Positions 8,048 to 17,374 of a stretch of DNA of 60,553 bases are shown here, in pieces. The stretch is from Cecembia lonarensis LW9. Lineage in GTDB: Bacteria; Bacteroidota; Bacteroidia; Cytophagales; Cyclobacteriaceae. The DNA lies in NCBI RefSeq assembly GCF_000298295.1, contig NZ_AMGM01000019.1, positions 1 to 60,553 of the forward strand, given 5' to 3'. The notes under the pieces were generated by a model that ran no database searches, was not told the DNA's origin, and worked only from the letters and a program-made list of their open reading frames with translations. Made by a program: the position numbers and the translations under genes. Numbering within the stretch: the stretch's first letter is position 1; every line of letters starts with the position of its first letter.

Positions 8048-8072
8048 AAAAGGTCCGAAAGGACCTTTTTTA
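8046..8072. terminator. Bidirectional terminator with GAAA tetraloop
   Basis: An A-run plus GGTCC (to 8056) pairs with GGACC plus a T-run (from 8061) over a GAAA loop. The stem overlaps the stop codon of the 49-residue ORF and of the POT gene on the other strand, so it can serve both. Confidence 0.85.
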
Positions 8073-9659
8073 ATGGACATTACCCATCAGTTTTTTAATA
8101 GGCTTGCTTAATAGCAGCAATATCACCCCGGCACCCACAGCAGTATAAACAATCAACATATACTGATCCGGCATTCGGGCTAAAGCCTCTTCCGTTCCAC
8201 CGCTGGCTTCCCCGGCAATCAATCCGGCAAACAAATTACCTAAGGAAACAGAAAGGAACCAAATTCCCATCATTTGTCCTCCATATTTAGCAGGTGCCAA
8301 CTTAGTGACCAAGCTCAATCCAACAGGGCTGAGGCTCAACTCACCAAATGTATGCAACATATACGTAAAGATTAACCAAGTTGGGGCAGCCAAATCCCCC
8401 GATGCCGCAATTTTAGCAGCAAAATACATCACTAAAAAGCCTATACCCAAAAGAAGCAGGCCCATGGCAAATTTAAGTGGTGAACTGGGCTCTAACTGCT
8501 GACGGCCAAGCCATACCCATAGAGCCCCAAAAAATGGCGCAAAAATAATGATAAACATAGAATTGATGGATTGAAAATACCCGGCAGGTATTTCCCAGCC
8601 TAAAAAGCTCCTGTCTGTAAACCTTTCAGCAAATAGATTAAGTGTAGACCCAGCTTGTTCGAAGCCAGACCAAAACAAAGCCGAGAAAATAAAGAGAATG
8701 GCGATTACTCCTACCTTTCTCCTTTCATCTTCATTCAATCCACCAAATAAAATCACATATCCCAAGTAGACGAAAGCCACTACGGCAATGATAGTCCCAG
8801 AAGCTCCTGCTATGGCAGAAACATTAATAGGAACATATCCCAAAAACAATACAGCTAGGAAAAGTAAACTCATTGTTCCAATTCCTATTAAAATCTTTTT
8901 GATTTTTTCACGTTCCCTGATCTCGTCTTCTGTGACCAATGAAACTTCTTCCCCATATCCTTCCAAACTGCTACCGGTTAGCCGGTACTGAATTAGACCA
9001 AAGACCATTCCTAAACCGGCAAGACCAAATCCCAAATGCCAATCAAAAGTAGCCAAAGTACTACAGGCAATAGGAGCAATCAATGCCCCTATGTTGATAC
9101 CCATATAAAATATTGAAAAGCCTGCATCCCTTTTAGAGCTTCCTACCGGATAGAGCTGGCCGACTATAGAACTGATATTGGGCTTAAGCAAGCCTGTTCC
9201 GATAACAATAAGGATGAGTCCCAGAAAAAATGAATTGGTATCTAAAGTGGATAATTGTACGCTTGGAGAAGTTGAACCAACAGCAAGAAGATTCGCTAAG
9301 CCTGGTAAAGCCATTGTGAAGTGGCCTATGGCGATGATGATTCCACCGTACCAAACAGATTTCTTGAGCCCAAACAACCGGTCAGCAAACCAACCACCGG
9401 GTAAAGCAAAAAGATAAACACCCATTGTGTAAAGCCCATAAATCGCACCTGATGTCTTGTCATCAAATCCTAAACCACCATCTACAATAGCGGTCGTCAT
9501 GAAAAGAATTAGAAGTGCACGCATGCCATAATAGCTGAACCTTTCCCACATTTCGGTAAAGAACAGGGTCATCAGGCCTTTGGGGTGCCCAAATAAGGTA
9601 GGTCCAGGAAATAAATCTGTCCCTGAGAGACTATCAGGTGTTTTCTGTTGATTATTCAA
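8070..9659 (-). CDS. POT family proton-dependent oligopeptide transporter
   Basis: 529 residues, about 14 hydrophobic segments, inner membrane. The POT/PTR hallmark FFTEMWERFSYYGMRALLILFM (residues about 33-54) contains the E-x-x-E-R proton-coupling motif (EMWERFSYYG). A second signature, IFYMGINIGALIAPIAC, is also present, as is FWSGFEQAGSTLNLFAERF. Imports di- and tripeptides with protons. Alone on its strand; a 14-bp inverted repeat lies 44 bases upstream in the intergenic region shared with pckA. Confidence 0.95.
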   Translation of the reverse strand: MNNQQKTPDSLSGTDLFPGPTLFGHPKGLMTLFFTEMWERFSYYGMRALLILFMTTAIVDGGLGFDDKTSGAIYGLYTMGVYLFALPGGWFADRLFGLKKSVWYGGIIIAIGHFTMALPGLANLLAVGSTSPSVQLSTLDTNSFFLGLILIVIGTGLLKPNISSIVGQLYPVGSSKRDAGFSIFYMGINIGALIAPIACSTLATFDWHLGFGLAGLGMVFGLIQYRLTGSSLEGYGEEVSLVTEDEIREREKIKKILIGIGTMSLLFLAVLFLGYVPINVSAIAGASGTIIAVVAFVYLGYVILFGGLNEDERRKVGVIAILFIFSALFWSGFEQAGSTLNLFAERFTDRSFLGWEIPAGYFQSINSMFIIIFAPFFGALWVWLGRQQLEPSSPLKFAMGLLLLGIGFLVMYFAAKIAASGDLAAPTWLIFTYMLHTFGELSLSPVGLSLVTKLAPAKYGGQMMGIWFLSVSLGNLFAGLIAGEASGGTEEALARMPDQYMLIVYTAVGAGVILLLLSKPIKKLMGNVH

Positions 9660-9702
9660 AATTCTTTTAAGTTAATATTTCTGAAATAACAAAGGAATGC
9701 AA

Positions 9703-9734
9703 TGATAAGAGAATTTTCTAAAATTCTCTTATCA
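9703..9734. repeat. Perfect 14-bp inverted repeat between the POT gene and pckA
   Basis: TGATAAGAGAATTT (9703-9716) and its exact reverse complement (9721-9734) flank a TCTA spacer. There is no T-run on either side, so it is not a standard terminator. It lies in the 5' leader of the POT transcript or at an operator between the divergent genes. Confidence 0.55.
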
Positions 9735-9882
9735 TGCTATCAATCAAACAATTTAAATATCAAATCTTAAGTTATTCAATTTCAGGTTTTACGCCCACTT
9801 TAAGCACGGATTTACCCTATCCTTTATATGCCAAATTTTATTTTCGTAATCGATTGAAAACGTAAAAAAAGGCATTTTTTTA

Positions 9883-9914
9883 TTGTTTTTACTTTTTTTA
9901 AATCCCTATATTTG
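9883..9914 (+). promoter_or_regulatory. Bacteroidetes promoter for pckA
   Basis: TTG (9883-9885), 21-base spacer, TATATTTG (9907-9914), an exact consensus match. ATG of pckA is 37 bases on. Confidence 0.7.
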
Positions 9915-9951
9915 AATCGGTAATTTAAAACCAAATAGAAACTTCATTCTT

Positions 9952-11553
9952 ATGTTAGCACTGGAAGTAAAATCAGAAAAAAAGCATTTATCTGATTTAG
10001 GAATTAGTACTAAAGGCACTATTTTTTGGAACCTCAGCCCTGCGGAACTGGTAGAACAAGCCATTCTTTCCAAAGAAGGACAACTTACGGATACCGGTGC
10101 CCTAATGGCAGATACTGGAGCATTCACTGGCCGGTCTCCAAAAGATCGATTCATAGTAAAAGATGACATGACCACTGATACCATTTGGTGGGGAGACATC
10201 AACATTCCTTTTGATGAAGAAAAGTTCGATCATTTACATTCAAAAATGATGGCTTTTCTGAAGGATAAAAATCTCTACGTGAGAGAAGCATTTGCCGGTG
10301 CTGATTCTCAATACCGCCTGAATCTCAAAATAGTTAATACATTAGCTTGGCATAATCTTTTTTGTTACAACATGTTTCTTCGTCCCACCCCTGAGGACTT
10401 GGAAAACTTTACAGCAGATTTTACCATAATTTGCGCTCCTGAGTTTGAGGCCGATCCTGCTACAGATGGTACACGGCAGTCCAATTTTGCCATCATAAAC
10501 CTGAGCAAAAGGATCTTGCTTATCGGTGGAACAGCTTATGCAGGTGAGATGAAAAAAGGTATTTTTTCTGTTTTAAATTACCTCTTACCTTATCAGCACA
10601 AGGTACTATCCATGCACTGCTCTGCCAATGTTGGAGCAAATGGAGACACTGCGGTTTTCTTTGGATTATCGGGAACAGGGAAAACCACTTTATCTGCAGA
10701 TCCCAATAGGGCACTTATTGGTGACGATGAACACGGATGGAACGAAGATTCAGTGTTCAATTTTGAGGGTGGCTGCTATGCAAAAGTAATAGACTTGAGT
10801 AGGGAAAAGGAGCCTGAAATATGGGATGCCATTAATTTTGGTGCCATTGTCGAAAATACCAGATTTGTTCCTGGCAGTAGAACAGTTGACTATAGCAACA
10901 AAGAGGTGACCGAAAACACCCGTACCTCTTATCCAATCCATCACATTAAAAATGCTCAGGTTCCATCCAAGGCAGGTATTCCTAAACACATTTTTTTCCT
11001 TACAGCGGATGCTTTTGGCGTTATCCCTCCCATTTCGAAACTGAATAAAAGTCAGGCGATGTACCACTTTATTTCTGGCTACACGGCAAAAGTTGCAGGT
11101 ACCGAAGTGGGCGTAACAGAACCCAAAACAACCTTTTCTGCATGTTTTGGTGCTGCATTCTTACCCCTCCATCCTACCCTATACGCCAAGTTATTTGGTG
11201 AAAAAATGGAAAGACACCAAGTCAATGTTTGGTTGGTCAATACAGGCTGGACAGGAGGTCCTTATGGCGTAGGCAGCAGGATGAAACTTAAATATACCAG
11301 GGCTATGATTACTGCAGCACTGGAGGGCAGATTGGATCATGTAAATTACAGAACCCACAGCGTTTTTGGTGTGCAGATTCCTGAAAATTGTCCAAATGTA
11401 CCGGATGAAGTATTAAGTCCAAGAGCTACATGGGAGGATAAAGAGGCTTATGATAAAAAAGCGAGAGAACTGGGAGCTGCCTTTATTGAAAACTTTGAAA
11501 AATATAAAGAATTTGCCACAGAGGATATCCTTGCCGGAGCACCAAAGTGGTAA
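9952..11553 (+). CDS. pckA: Phosphoenolpyruvate carboxykinase (ATP)
   Basis: Converts oxaloacetate and ATP to phosphoenolpyruvate, ADP and CO2, the entry step of gluconeogenesis. At 533 residues it has the usual length. Seen motifs: RSPKDRF substrate loop near 61, [12 protein letters not shown]-loop at 238-248, [26 protein letters not shown] kinase-2 region near 257, and RTSYP. The ATP-type P-loop (not the GTP-type GAMRSEAT) sets the class. It has its own consensus promoter and terminator. Expression with a peptide transporter on the divergent side fits growth on amino acids (inference). Confidence 0.97.
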   Translation: MLALEVKSEKKHLSDLGISTKGTIFWNLSPAELVEQAILSKEGQLTDTGALMADTGAFTGRSPKDRFIVKDDMTTDTIWWGDINIPFDEEKFDHLHSKMMAFLKDKNLYVREAFAGADSQYRLNLKIVNTLAWHNLFCYNMFLRPTPEDLENFTADFTIICAPEFEADPATDGTRQSNFAIINLSKRILLIGGTAYAGEMKKGIFSVLNYLLPYQHKVLSMHCSANVGANGDTAVFFGLSGTGKTTLSADPNRALIGDDEHGWNEDSVFNFEGGCYAKVIDLSREKEPEIWDAINFGAIVENTRFVPGSRTVDYSNKEVTENTRTSYPIHHIKNAQVPSKAGIPKHIFFLTADAFGVIPPISKLNKSQAMYHFISGYTAKVAGTEVGVTEPKTTFSACFGAAFLPLHPTLYAKLFGEKMERHQVNVWLVNTGWTGGPYGVGSRMKLKYTRAMITAALEGRLDHVNYRTHSVFGVQIPENCPNVPDEVLSPRATWEDKEAYDKKARELGAAFIENFEKYKEFATEDILAGAPKW

Positions 11554-11587
11554 CCTGATCCCTTTAGAGGAAAAATAAACCCAAATT

Positions 11588-11613
11588 AAAAGGAGTGCTT
11601 GGCACTCCTTTTT
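11588..11613 (+). terminator. pckA terminator
   Basis: AAAAGGAGTGC (11588-11598) pairs with GCACTCCTTTT (11602-11612) over a three-base loop. Confidence 0.85.
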
Positions 11614-11624
11614 CATTACTATCC

Positions 11625-11656
11625 TTGGAAGGATAAGCGAGTATTTATTAATTTTG
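11625..11656 (+). promoter_or_regulatory. Bacteroidetes promoter for the cyclophilin gene
   Basis: TTG (11625-11627), 21-base spacer, TAATTTTG (11649-11656). The position of the -7 box overlaps an upstream in-frame TTG at 11654, which argues for the ATG at 11672 as the true start. Confidence 0.65.
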
Positions 11657-11671
11657 ATCAAAATTATTCTT

Positions 11672-12109
11672 ATGAAAACTGCAGAAATACATACCCCAAA
11701 GGGCATCATGAAAGTTGAATTTTATGAAAAAGATGCTCCAAAAACTGTTGAAAACTTCATTTCATTAGCTCAAAAAGGATTTTACGACGGGCTAACTTTT
11801 CACCGGGTCATTCCTAACTTTGTGATTCAGGGAGGCTGTCCCATAGGAAATGGTACTGGTGGACCTGGTTACAAAATTGATTGTGAATTAGATGGAGACA
11901 ATCAATATCACGAAAAAGGAGTGCTGTCCATGGCACATGCTGGCCGAAATACCGGTGGATCTCAGTTTTTCATTTGCCATAACAGAGACAACACCCAACA
12001 CCTAGACAGAAGACATACATGCTTCGGAAAAGTAATAGAAGGCCTGGACATTATTGACCAGATCAAACAAGGTGATAAGATTGATAAAATCACAGTAATA
12101 GAGGAATAA
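11672..12109 (+). CDS. Peptidyl-prolyl cis-trans isomerase, cyclophilin type
   Basis: 145 residues from ATG 11672. Cyclophilin core motifs are present: [13 protein letters not shown] (catalytic Arg in FHRV), [29 protein letters not shown] and [12 protein letters not shown]. No signal peptide, so a cytoplasmic PpiB-like enzyme accelerating proline isomerisation in folding proteins. An in-frame TTG at 11654 would add six residues but sits inside the promoter box. Confidence 0.93.
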   Translation: MKTAEIHTPKGIMKVEFYEKDAPKTVENFISLAQKGFYDGLTFHRVIPNFVIQGGCPIGNGTGGPGYKIDCELDGDNQYHEKGVLSMAHAGRNTGGSQFFICHNRDNTQHLDRRHTCFGKVIEGLDIIDQIKQGDKIDKITVIEE

Positions 12110-12126
12110 TTACCTGATTAAAACTA

Positions 12127-12167
12127 AAAAAGCCCATGATTGAGATTCAATTCATGGGCTTTTTTTA
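12127..12167. terminator. Bidirectional terminator
   Basis: AGCCCATGA (12131-12139) pairs with TCATGGGCT (12152-12160), extended inward with one bulge, with an A-run before and a T-run after. It lies between the convergent cyclophilin and nucleoside transporter genes. Confidence 0.8.
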
Positions 12168-12181
12168 TAAAATTTTATTTA

Positions 12182-13468
12182 TTATCCCACTAAGGCACCT
12201 GCAATGGTTGCTGTCATCAAACATGCCAAAGTTGCTGCCAATAAGGCCCTCATGCCCAGTTTGGATAAATTACCCTGCTGATTGGGAGCAATGCTTCCAA
12301 TGCCTCCTACCTGAATGGCGATAGAACTGAAATTAGAGAATCCACAAAGTGCATAAGTTGCAATAACAATAGATTTGGAAGAAAGAGTTTCGGCAGTTTT
12401 CATATCTGCCAGACTCAAATAAGCCACAAACTCATTGATTACGGTTTTTTGTCCAAGAAGAGAACCCACTTGCAGTGTCTCACTCCATTCAACGCCTATC
12501 ACCCAAGCAAATACCCTGAAAACCTGTCCCAAAATATACTCTAATGAAAAGCCTGAAAATTGACCTCCCGTACTGGACAATACCCAGGCATTCAAACCTG
12601 TATATTCACCTATTAGCCCTGAAAGAATAAAGTTCAAGGCTGCAATTACTGCAATGAAAGCCAATAACATACCTCCCACATTGAGCGCCAACTTCAAGCC
12701 TTCTGATGCTCCAATCGACATGGCATCAATTAGGTTTACACCCATATTTTCTTCATTAACTTCCAACTTGTCATTGATGATTTCCTTGTCCTGCTCGGGG
12801 ATCATAATCTTCGACATGACGATCGCTGCCGGAGCATTCATGATGCTAGCGCCCAAAAGATAAGCGGCAAACCTACTCTGTTCCTCCAAACTGTCCCCTC
12901 CTAAAAATGCCACATATCCTGCCAAGACTCCTCCTGCTATGGTTGCCATGCCACCTGTCATCAAACACATCAATTCTGACCTGGACATGGTAGGTATAAA
13001 AGGCCTTACTAGAAGTGGAGCTTCCGTTTGTCCAAGGAAGATATTACCTGCTGCCGAAAGACTTTCCGGCCCAGACAAACGCATAGTCCTAGACATAATC
13101 CAAGCTATTCCAAATACTATTTTCTGGAGAACGCCCAAATAATACAATCCGGCAGATACTGTAGAGAAGAATATAATCGTAGGTAGGACCTTAAACGCAA
13201 AAATGAACCCAAAGGTATCTGTTGCTAAATCGCCAAAAATGAACATCGCTCCATCCTCGGAAAAACTTAAAAGTTTCACAAATGCCCTGCTGACCGTAGC
13301 AAATATATCGGCAACAAAATCTACTTTGGTGATCAAAATTCCAAATAAGGCCTGTAGTATCACGCCAATACCTACTAATCTCCAATCGACTGCTCTTTTA
13401 TTGGCTGAAAAAATCAATGCAAAAGCCAGAAGTACTATGATTCCTATTAAACCTCTGAAATAATCCAT
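12182..13468 (-). CDS. Concentrative nucleoside transporter (CNT/NupC family)
   Basis: 428 residues, about ten hydrophobic segments. CNT hallmarks: GNIFLGQTEAPLLVRPF (nucleoside-binding helical hairpin), MATIAGGVLAGYVAF, and in the C-terminal half NEFVAYLSLADM and YALCGFSNFSSIAIQVGG. The family imports nucleosides with H+ or Na+; here the ion cannot be assigned. It follows the etf/BFN genes on the same strand, but a terminator lies between them. Confidence 0.93.
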   Translation of the reverse strand: MDYFRGLIGIIVLLAFALIFSANKRAVDWRLVGIGVILQALFGILITKVDFVADIFATVSRAFVKLLSFSEDGAMFIFGDLATDTFGFIFAFKVLPTIIFFSTVSAGLYYLGVLQKIVFGIAWIMSRTMRLSGPESLSAAGNIFLGQTEAPLLVRPFIPTMSRSELMCLMTGGMATIAGGVLAGYVAFLGGDSLEEQSRFAAYLLGASIMNAPAAIVMSKIMIPEQDKEIINDKLEVNEENMGVNLIDAMSIGASEGLKLALNVGGMLLAFIAVIAALNFILSGLIGEYTGLNAWVLSSTGGQFSGFSLEYILGQVFRVFAWVIGVEWSETLQVGSLLGQKTVINEFVAYLSLADMKTAETLSSKSIVIATYALCGFSNFSSIAIQVGGIGSIAPNQQGNLSKLGMRALLAATLACLMTATIAGALVG

Positions 13469-13525
13469 TTAGAATGCGTGTAGTCTTAAATTATGCTAAT
13501 TTTAGTGGGGCAACTCAATTACAAC

Positions 13526-13556
13526 AAAAAAAGCCTGGCTAAATACCAGGCTTTTT
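13526..13556 (-). terminator. Terminator after the bifunctional nuclease gene
   Basis: AAGCCTGG (13531-13538) pairs with CCAGGCTT (13546-13553); on the minus strand the hairpin ends in a T-run. It separates the etf/BFN transcript from the nucleoside transporter. Confidence 0.85.
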
Positions 13557-14162
13557 TCAATTTCTCCTGTTGATTTCATCCCTTATCCTGGCGGCTTTTT
13601 CATAATCTTCATTATTGATGGCCTTTTCCAGTAATTGATTCAATTTATCAAGACTATAGTCTTTTAAGGTATCCGTCGATTTGGAAGAACTACTCGCTGC
13701 AGGCCGCTTGCTTGGGGCCGGTTTTTCATATTCTTTCCTTTCATCCTCTTCAATGTATTCCGAAGCAAAATCTTCCATAACCTTCGCTGCACAGAAAATA
13801 GGCGCATCAAATCTCACCGCAATTGCAATTGCATCAGAAGGTCTAGCATCGATTTCAACTTTCTTTCCTCCGGACTTGCAAATGATATTGGCATAATATA
13901 CGCCTTCCCTCATGTCAGATATCAAAATGTGATCTATCGAATAATTGAAGCTTGATGCAAAAGACTTGAACAGATCATGCGTCATCGGCCTGTTAGGAAC
14001 TATCTTTTCTATTTCTATGGCAATGGCCTGTGCTTCAAACATACCGATGACAATGGGTAGCCTTCTATTGCTACCTACCTCACCCATTACCAAGGTAAAC
14101 GACCCTGATTGTGAATGATTGGAAGACAATCCTAGAATTTCTAACTCAACAGTTTGATCCAC
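13557..14162 (-). CDS. Bifunctional nuclease (BFN/DUF151) with C-terminal UVR motif
   Basis: 201 residues. The N-terminal BFN domain (about 1-135) shows LPIVIGMFEAQAIAIEIEK and IDARPSDAIAIAVRFDAPIF, the two most conserved DUF151 blocks. A Ser/Pro-rich linker (about 148-162) leads to a UVR motif at the C terminus (LNQLLEKAINNEDYEKAARIRDEI), as in UvrB/UvrC-interacting proteins. A plant homologue has DNase and RNase activity; the bacterial role is unproven. It starts 10 bases after etfA, so probably is in the same operon. Confidence 0.9.
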   Translation of the reverse strand: MDQTVELEILGLSSNHSQSGSFTLVMGEVGSNRRLPIVIGMFEAQAIAIEIEKIVPNRPMTHDLFKSFASSFNYSIDHILISDMREGVYYANIICKSGGKKVEIDARPSDAIAIAVRFDAPIFCAAKVMEDFASEYIEEDERKEYEKPAPSKRPAASSSSKSTDTLKDYSLDKLNQLLEKAINNEDYEKAARIRDEINRRN

Positions 14163-14172
14163 AGGTTAATTT

Positions 14173-15141
14173 TTATTTTAATGCTTTAACAGCTTCGGTT
14201 AATTTTGGTAATACTTCAAAAGCGTCACCAACAATACCGTAATCAGCGGCCTTGAAAAATGGCGCCTCTGCATCTTTATTGATAACAACAATGCATTTTG
14301 AAGAATTTACACCCGCAAGATGTTGAATAGCTCCCGAAATTCCAACAGCTACATACAAAGAAGGCGCAACTTTTACTCCTGTTTGCCCTACGTGTTCGTG
14401 GTGAGGTCTCCAACCGATATCTGATACTGGTTTAGAACAACCAGTTCCAGCGCCAAGTTCTTTGGCAAGATCTTCAATCAAATTCCAATTTTCAGGGCCT
14501 TTCATTCCACGACCACCTGAAACCACTATATCTGCTTCTGGAAGCAATACCTCTCCTGTAGCTTTATCTGTAGATGTAATTTCCGTTACAAAGTTAGCAG
14601 GGGCAATGTCCAAGTCCACTTTTTCTACCGGAGCAGCAGAACCATTCATCTTAAGGTCCACAGCATTTTTCTTTACAGCAAGGATTTTGTGTTCCTTATT
14701 AACTGAAGTTTCTGCAAAAGCTTTTCCTGTATAAATGCTTCTTTTCACTTTATAACCATTACTGGTATCTGGAAGATCCACTACATTTGACACTAAAGCC
14801 GCACCAAGTTTTACTGCTAATCTGGCTGCAACAGCATCTCCCATAGAACTTTTGGCCAAAACAAGCGTGCTGGATCCTGACTGTTGGTATACTTTTGCCA
14901 CAGCTTCTGCGTGGGCCTGAATTACACCTGCATTCAACTTTTCATCATCTACATGAATGACTTTATCCGCTCCCGCTTGTCCCACATTGGCCAATTCACC
15001 TGAATCCAATCGTCCTAAAGCAACTGCGATAACCTCTCCAGCTGAAAGTTTTTCTGAAAGGGCCTTTCCATAAGACACGGCCTCTAAACTGGTTTTTTTA
15101 ACGGAACCTTCCGCGTGTTCTATATATACTAATACTGACAT
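14173..15141 (-). CDS. etfA: Electron transfer flavoprotein subunit alpha
   Basis: 322 residues. The C-terminal FAD domain is clear: GGRGMKGPENWNLIEDLAKELGA, GCSKPVSDIGWRPHHEHVGQTG, VAVGISGAIQHLAGV and VINKDAEAPFFKAADYGIVGDAFEVLP. With EtfB it forms a soluble heterodimer that accepts electrons from acyl-CoA dehydrogenases and passes them to ETF:quinone oxidoreductase. The second gene of an etfB-etfA-BFN run on the minus strand, 35 bases after etfB. Confidence 0.97.
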   Translation of the reverse strand: MSVLVYIEHAEGSVKKTSLEAVSYGKALSEKLSAGEVIAVALGRLDSGELANVGQAGADKVIHVDDEKLNAGVIQAHAEAVAKVYQQSGSSTLVLAKSSMGDAVAARLAVKLGAALVSNVVDLPDTSNGYKVKRSIYTGKAFAETSVNKEHKILAVKKNAVDLKMNGSAAPVEKVDLDIAPANFVTEITSTDKATGEVLLPEADIVVSGGRGMKGPENWNLIEDLAKELGAGTGCSKPVSDIGWRPHHEHVGQTGVKVAPSLYVAVGISGAIQHLAGVNSSKCIVVINKDAEAPFFKAADYGIVGDAFEVLPKLTEAVKALK

Positions 15142-15176
15142 AACTTATTTAATTTCAGGATTTTAACAAGATAAGA

Positions 15177-15914
15177 TTAAAGCACTTTTGCTTCATTTTT
15201 CAATAATTTCACCAACTCTTCAACATTGTCTTTATCTACTAGTTTCACTGTACCTTTTGCTGGAGGTAATTGGTATGTGGTGACTTCCGTTGCTATTTCT
15301 TCTCCCGCAGGATCTACTACTTGCAGTGGTTTGGTTCGGGCTGACATGATGCCGCGCATGTTTGGAATTTTCCACTCAGCAATTGGCTCCTGACAACCTG
15401 CTACCAAAGGCAATTTAGCCTCCAAATGTTCCTTGCCTCCTTCAATTTCTCTCGCCATTTTTACAGTATCACCTTCAATCTCTAGTTTCATTACAGGTGA
15501 AACAGATGGTATTCCCAGCATCTCTCCAACCATGCCATGCACCATCCCACCATTAAAATCAATCGACTCCCTGCCCATCATGATCAGATCATAATTATTC
15601 TCTTTGGCAATGGCTGCTATTTGTTTAGCTACAAATAGAGAATCAGATGGAAAAGCATTGACCCGGATGGCATCATCAGCTCCTATGGCAAGAGCTTTTC
15701 TTAATGTTGGTTCCGTTTCAGCTTCACCCACATTTATTACTGTCAGCGTTGCGCCCAACTGTTCTTTGAGTTCCACTGCTCTGGCCAAAGCATAATCATC
15801 ATATGGCCCGATTATAAACTGTACACCGTTTTTATCAAACTTAGTATTGTTATCTGTAAACTGGATTTTTGAAGTCGTGTCTGGCACGTGCGTTATACAA
15901 ACAAGTATTTTCAT
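15177..15914 (-). CDS. etfB: Electron transfer flavoprotein subunit beta
   Basis: 245 residues, the usual size. Family motifs: KILVCITHVPDTTSKI at the N terminus, NPYD-like IGPYDDYALARAVELKE, IGADDAIRV, DLIMMGRESIDFNGGMVHGMVGEMLGIP (AMP-binding region) and LPLVAGCQEPIAEWKIPNMRGIMSARTKP, which corresponds to the recognition-loop region. Partner of EtfA in carrying electrons from beta-oxidation. First gene of its operon; ATG at 15914. Confidence 0.96.
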   Translation of the reverse strand: MKILVCITHVPDTTSKIQFTDNNTKFDKNGVQFIIGPYDDYALARAVELKEQLGATLTVINVGEAETEPTLRKALAIGADDAIRVNAFPSDSLFVAKQIAAIAKENNYDLIMMGRESIDFNGGMVHGMVGEMLGIPSVSPVMKLEIEGDTVKMAREIEGGKEHLEAKLPLVAGCQEPIAEWKIPNMRGIMSARTKPLQVVDPAGEEIATEVTTYQLPPAKGTVKLVDKDNVEELVKLLKNEAKVL

Positions 15915-15987
15915 TTATAAATCTTTAAGTTATTTATATTTAAATTGCGTGAATTTAGTAATTGAATCATAATTAAAAAAAGAATTC

Positions 15988-16323
15988 ATGAGCAAATTGT
16001 CCCGCATAAATATGTTACAATCGTTTGCAGAGCAAGAACCCGAAAACCCCTTCAATTGGTACGCCTTGGCACTCGAATTCCAGGACTCAGAGCCCGATAA
16101 AGCATCCATACTCTATCATAAACTACTGGGAGAGCATAAAGGTTACCTTCCTACCTATTACCATGCTGCCGCTTTTTTTTCAGAAAACGGGTCAATTGAT
16201 TTGGCGAAAAAGACTTATGAAGATGGAATTGCCTTAGCGCTTGAAAAAAACGAAAACAATACTTTGCGGGAACTGAAAAACAGCTACCAAAATTTTCTTT
16301 TTGAAAATGATATGGAGGACTGA
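15988..16323 (+). CDS. Small TPR-type protein
   Basis: 111 residues. Helical repeats of TPR type are visible: NPFNWYALALEFQDSEPDKASILYHKLL followed by LPTYYHAAAFFSENGSIDLAKKTYEDGIALALEK, then a third helix pair that is partial. No signal peptide. Probably a protein-binding scaffold; partner unknown. It diverges from etfB across 73 bases. Confidence 0.75.
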   Translation: MSKLSRINMLQSFAEQEPENPFNWYALALEFQDSEPDKASILYHKLLGEHKGYLPTYYHAAAFFSENGSIDLAKKTYEDGIALALEKNENNTLRELKNSYQNFLFENDMED

Positions 16324-16347
16324 ATTTAAAGCAAAAAGTCTTTCAAT

Positions 16348-17346
16348 TTAGACCTTAATGACAATTTTCCCCAACTGCTGACCATTTTTCATGCGGTCAA
16401 AAGCTTTCTCGGCTTCCTCCAAGGTAAATACTTGATCGACAACTGGATTTATTTGGTGGGAATTAACAAAAGACAACATGGCCTCAAAATCCCGGTCACT
16501 TCCCATCGTACATCCCATAATTTTAATCTGGTTCCAGAATACTTTCCTGGCATTAAACCCGCTGGGATTACCCTTGGTGGCTCCATAAAAAACAATTCTT
16601 CCTCCAGGTCTCACCACATTGATTAAATTATTGAGGGTATCTCCCATAGCACTGTCCACAATAAGGTCAAAACCTCCAGTTTCTTCCAATGCCTGTTTTA
16701 CCCATTTCTCATCACTGTATTTGTATCCACCACGTATTCCAAGTTGCAATGCAGCTGAAATTTTGTCCTCACTGCTGCTGCTAACATAAACCTCCGCCTC
16801 CTGGGCAACTGCAAACTGTGCCGCAAATTGGGCGACACCTCCACCAAAACCGGTAACTAAGACCTTTTCTCCTTTTTTAACCCTTCCTTGCACCATCAAT
16901 GCCCTATATGCTGTCAATCCTGCCAATGGTAGGGCAGCAGCAGCTTCCCAACTCATGAATGACGGTTTTTCATGAATTCTATCCGCTGTGACATGAACAG
17001 ATGCCGCCAGGGTACCATGGCTCGGCATACCCAATATCTGGAAATCATGACTTTGCACGTTTTCATCCTGTCCCCAATACATGGCAGGATTAATGATCAC
17101 TTCTTTATCTATCCATTTCTCTAAATCCTTACTTCCTGCCTCAATGACTGTACCTGCCCCGTCAGAGCCAAGTACCACGCCATCCTGTAAATTAGGATAA
17201 AGTCCCTGCCTGCACCACTCATCCCTATGATTGAGTGCAGCTGCCTTAATTCCAACATTTACCTGATTCTTTTCAAGTACAGGCAGGTTTATATCAACAA
17301 GCTCTATTTTACTTGATGTCTTTCTATTTAAAACAATGGCTTTCAA
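16348..17346 (-). CDS. Quinone oxidoreductase-like MDR family protein
   Basis: 332 residues of the medium-chain dehydrogenase/reductase superfamily. GroES-like N-terminal part with NHRDEWCRQGLYP and GSDGAGTVIEAG; Rossmann part with KVLVTGFGGGVAQFAAQFAVAQEAEVYVSSSS; ends with FDRMKNGQQLGKIVIKV. The four-cysteine structural zinc lobe of classical alcohol dehydrogenases is absent: the matching stretch NPAMYWGQDENVQSHDFQIL has no cysteine. NAD(P)H-dependent oxidoreductase of unknown substrate. It lies next to dnaB with no obvious link. Confidence 0.85.
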   Translation of the reverse strand: MKAIVLNRKTSSKIELVDINLPVLEKNQVNVGIKAAALNHRDEWCRQGLYPNLQDGVVLGSDGAGTVIEAGSKDLEKWIDKEVIINPAMYWGQDENVQSHDFQILGMPSHGTLAASVHVTADRIHEKPSFMSWEAAAALPLAGLTAYRALMVQGRVKKGEKVLVTGFGGGVAQFAAQFAVAQEAEVYVSSSSEDKISAALQLGIRGGYKYSDEKWVKQALEETGGFDLIVDSAMGDTLNNLINVVRPGGRIVFYGATKGNPSGFNARKVFWNQIKIMGCTMGSDRDFEAMLSFVNSHQINPVVDQVFTLEEAEKAFDRMKNGQQLGKIVIKV

Positions 17347-17374
17347 TGATTTTTAATTTATAATTTAAAGATAA

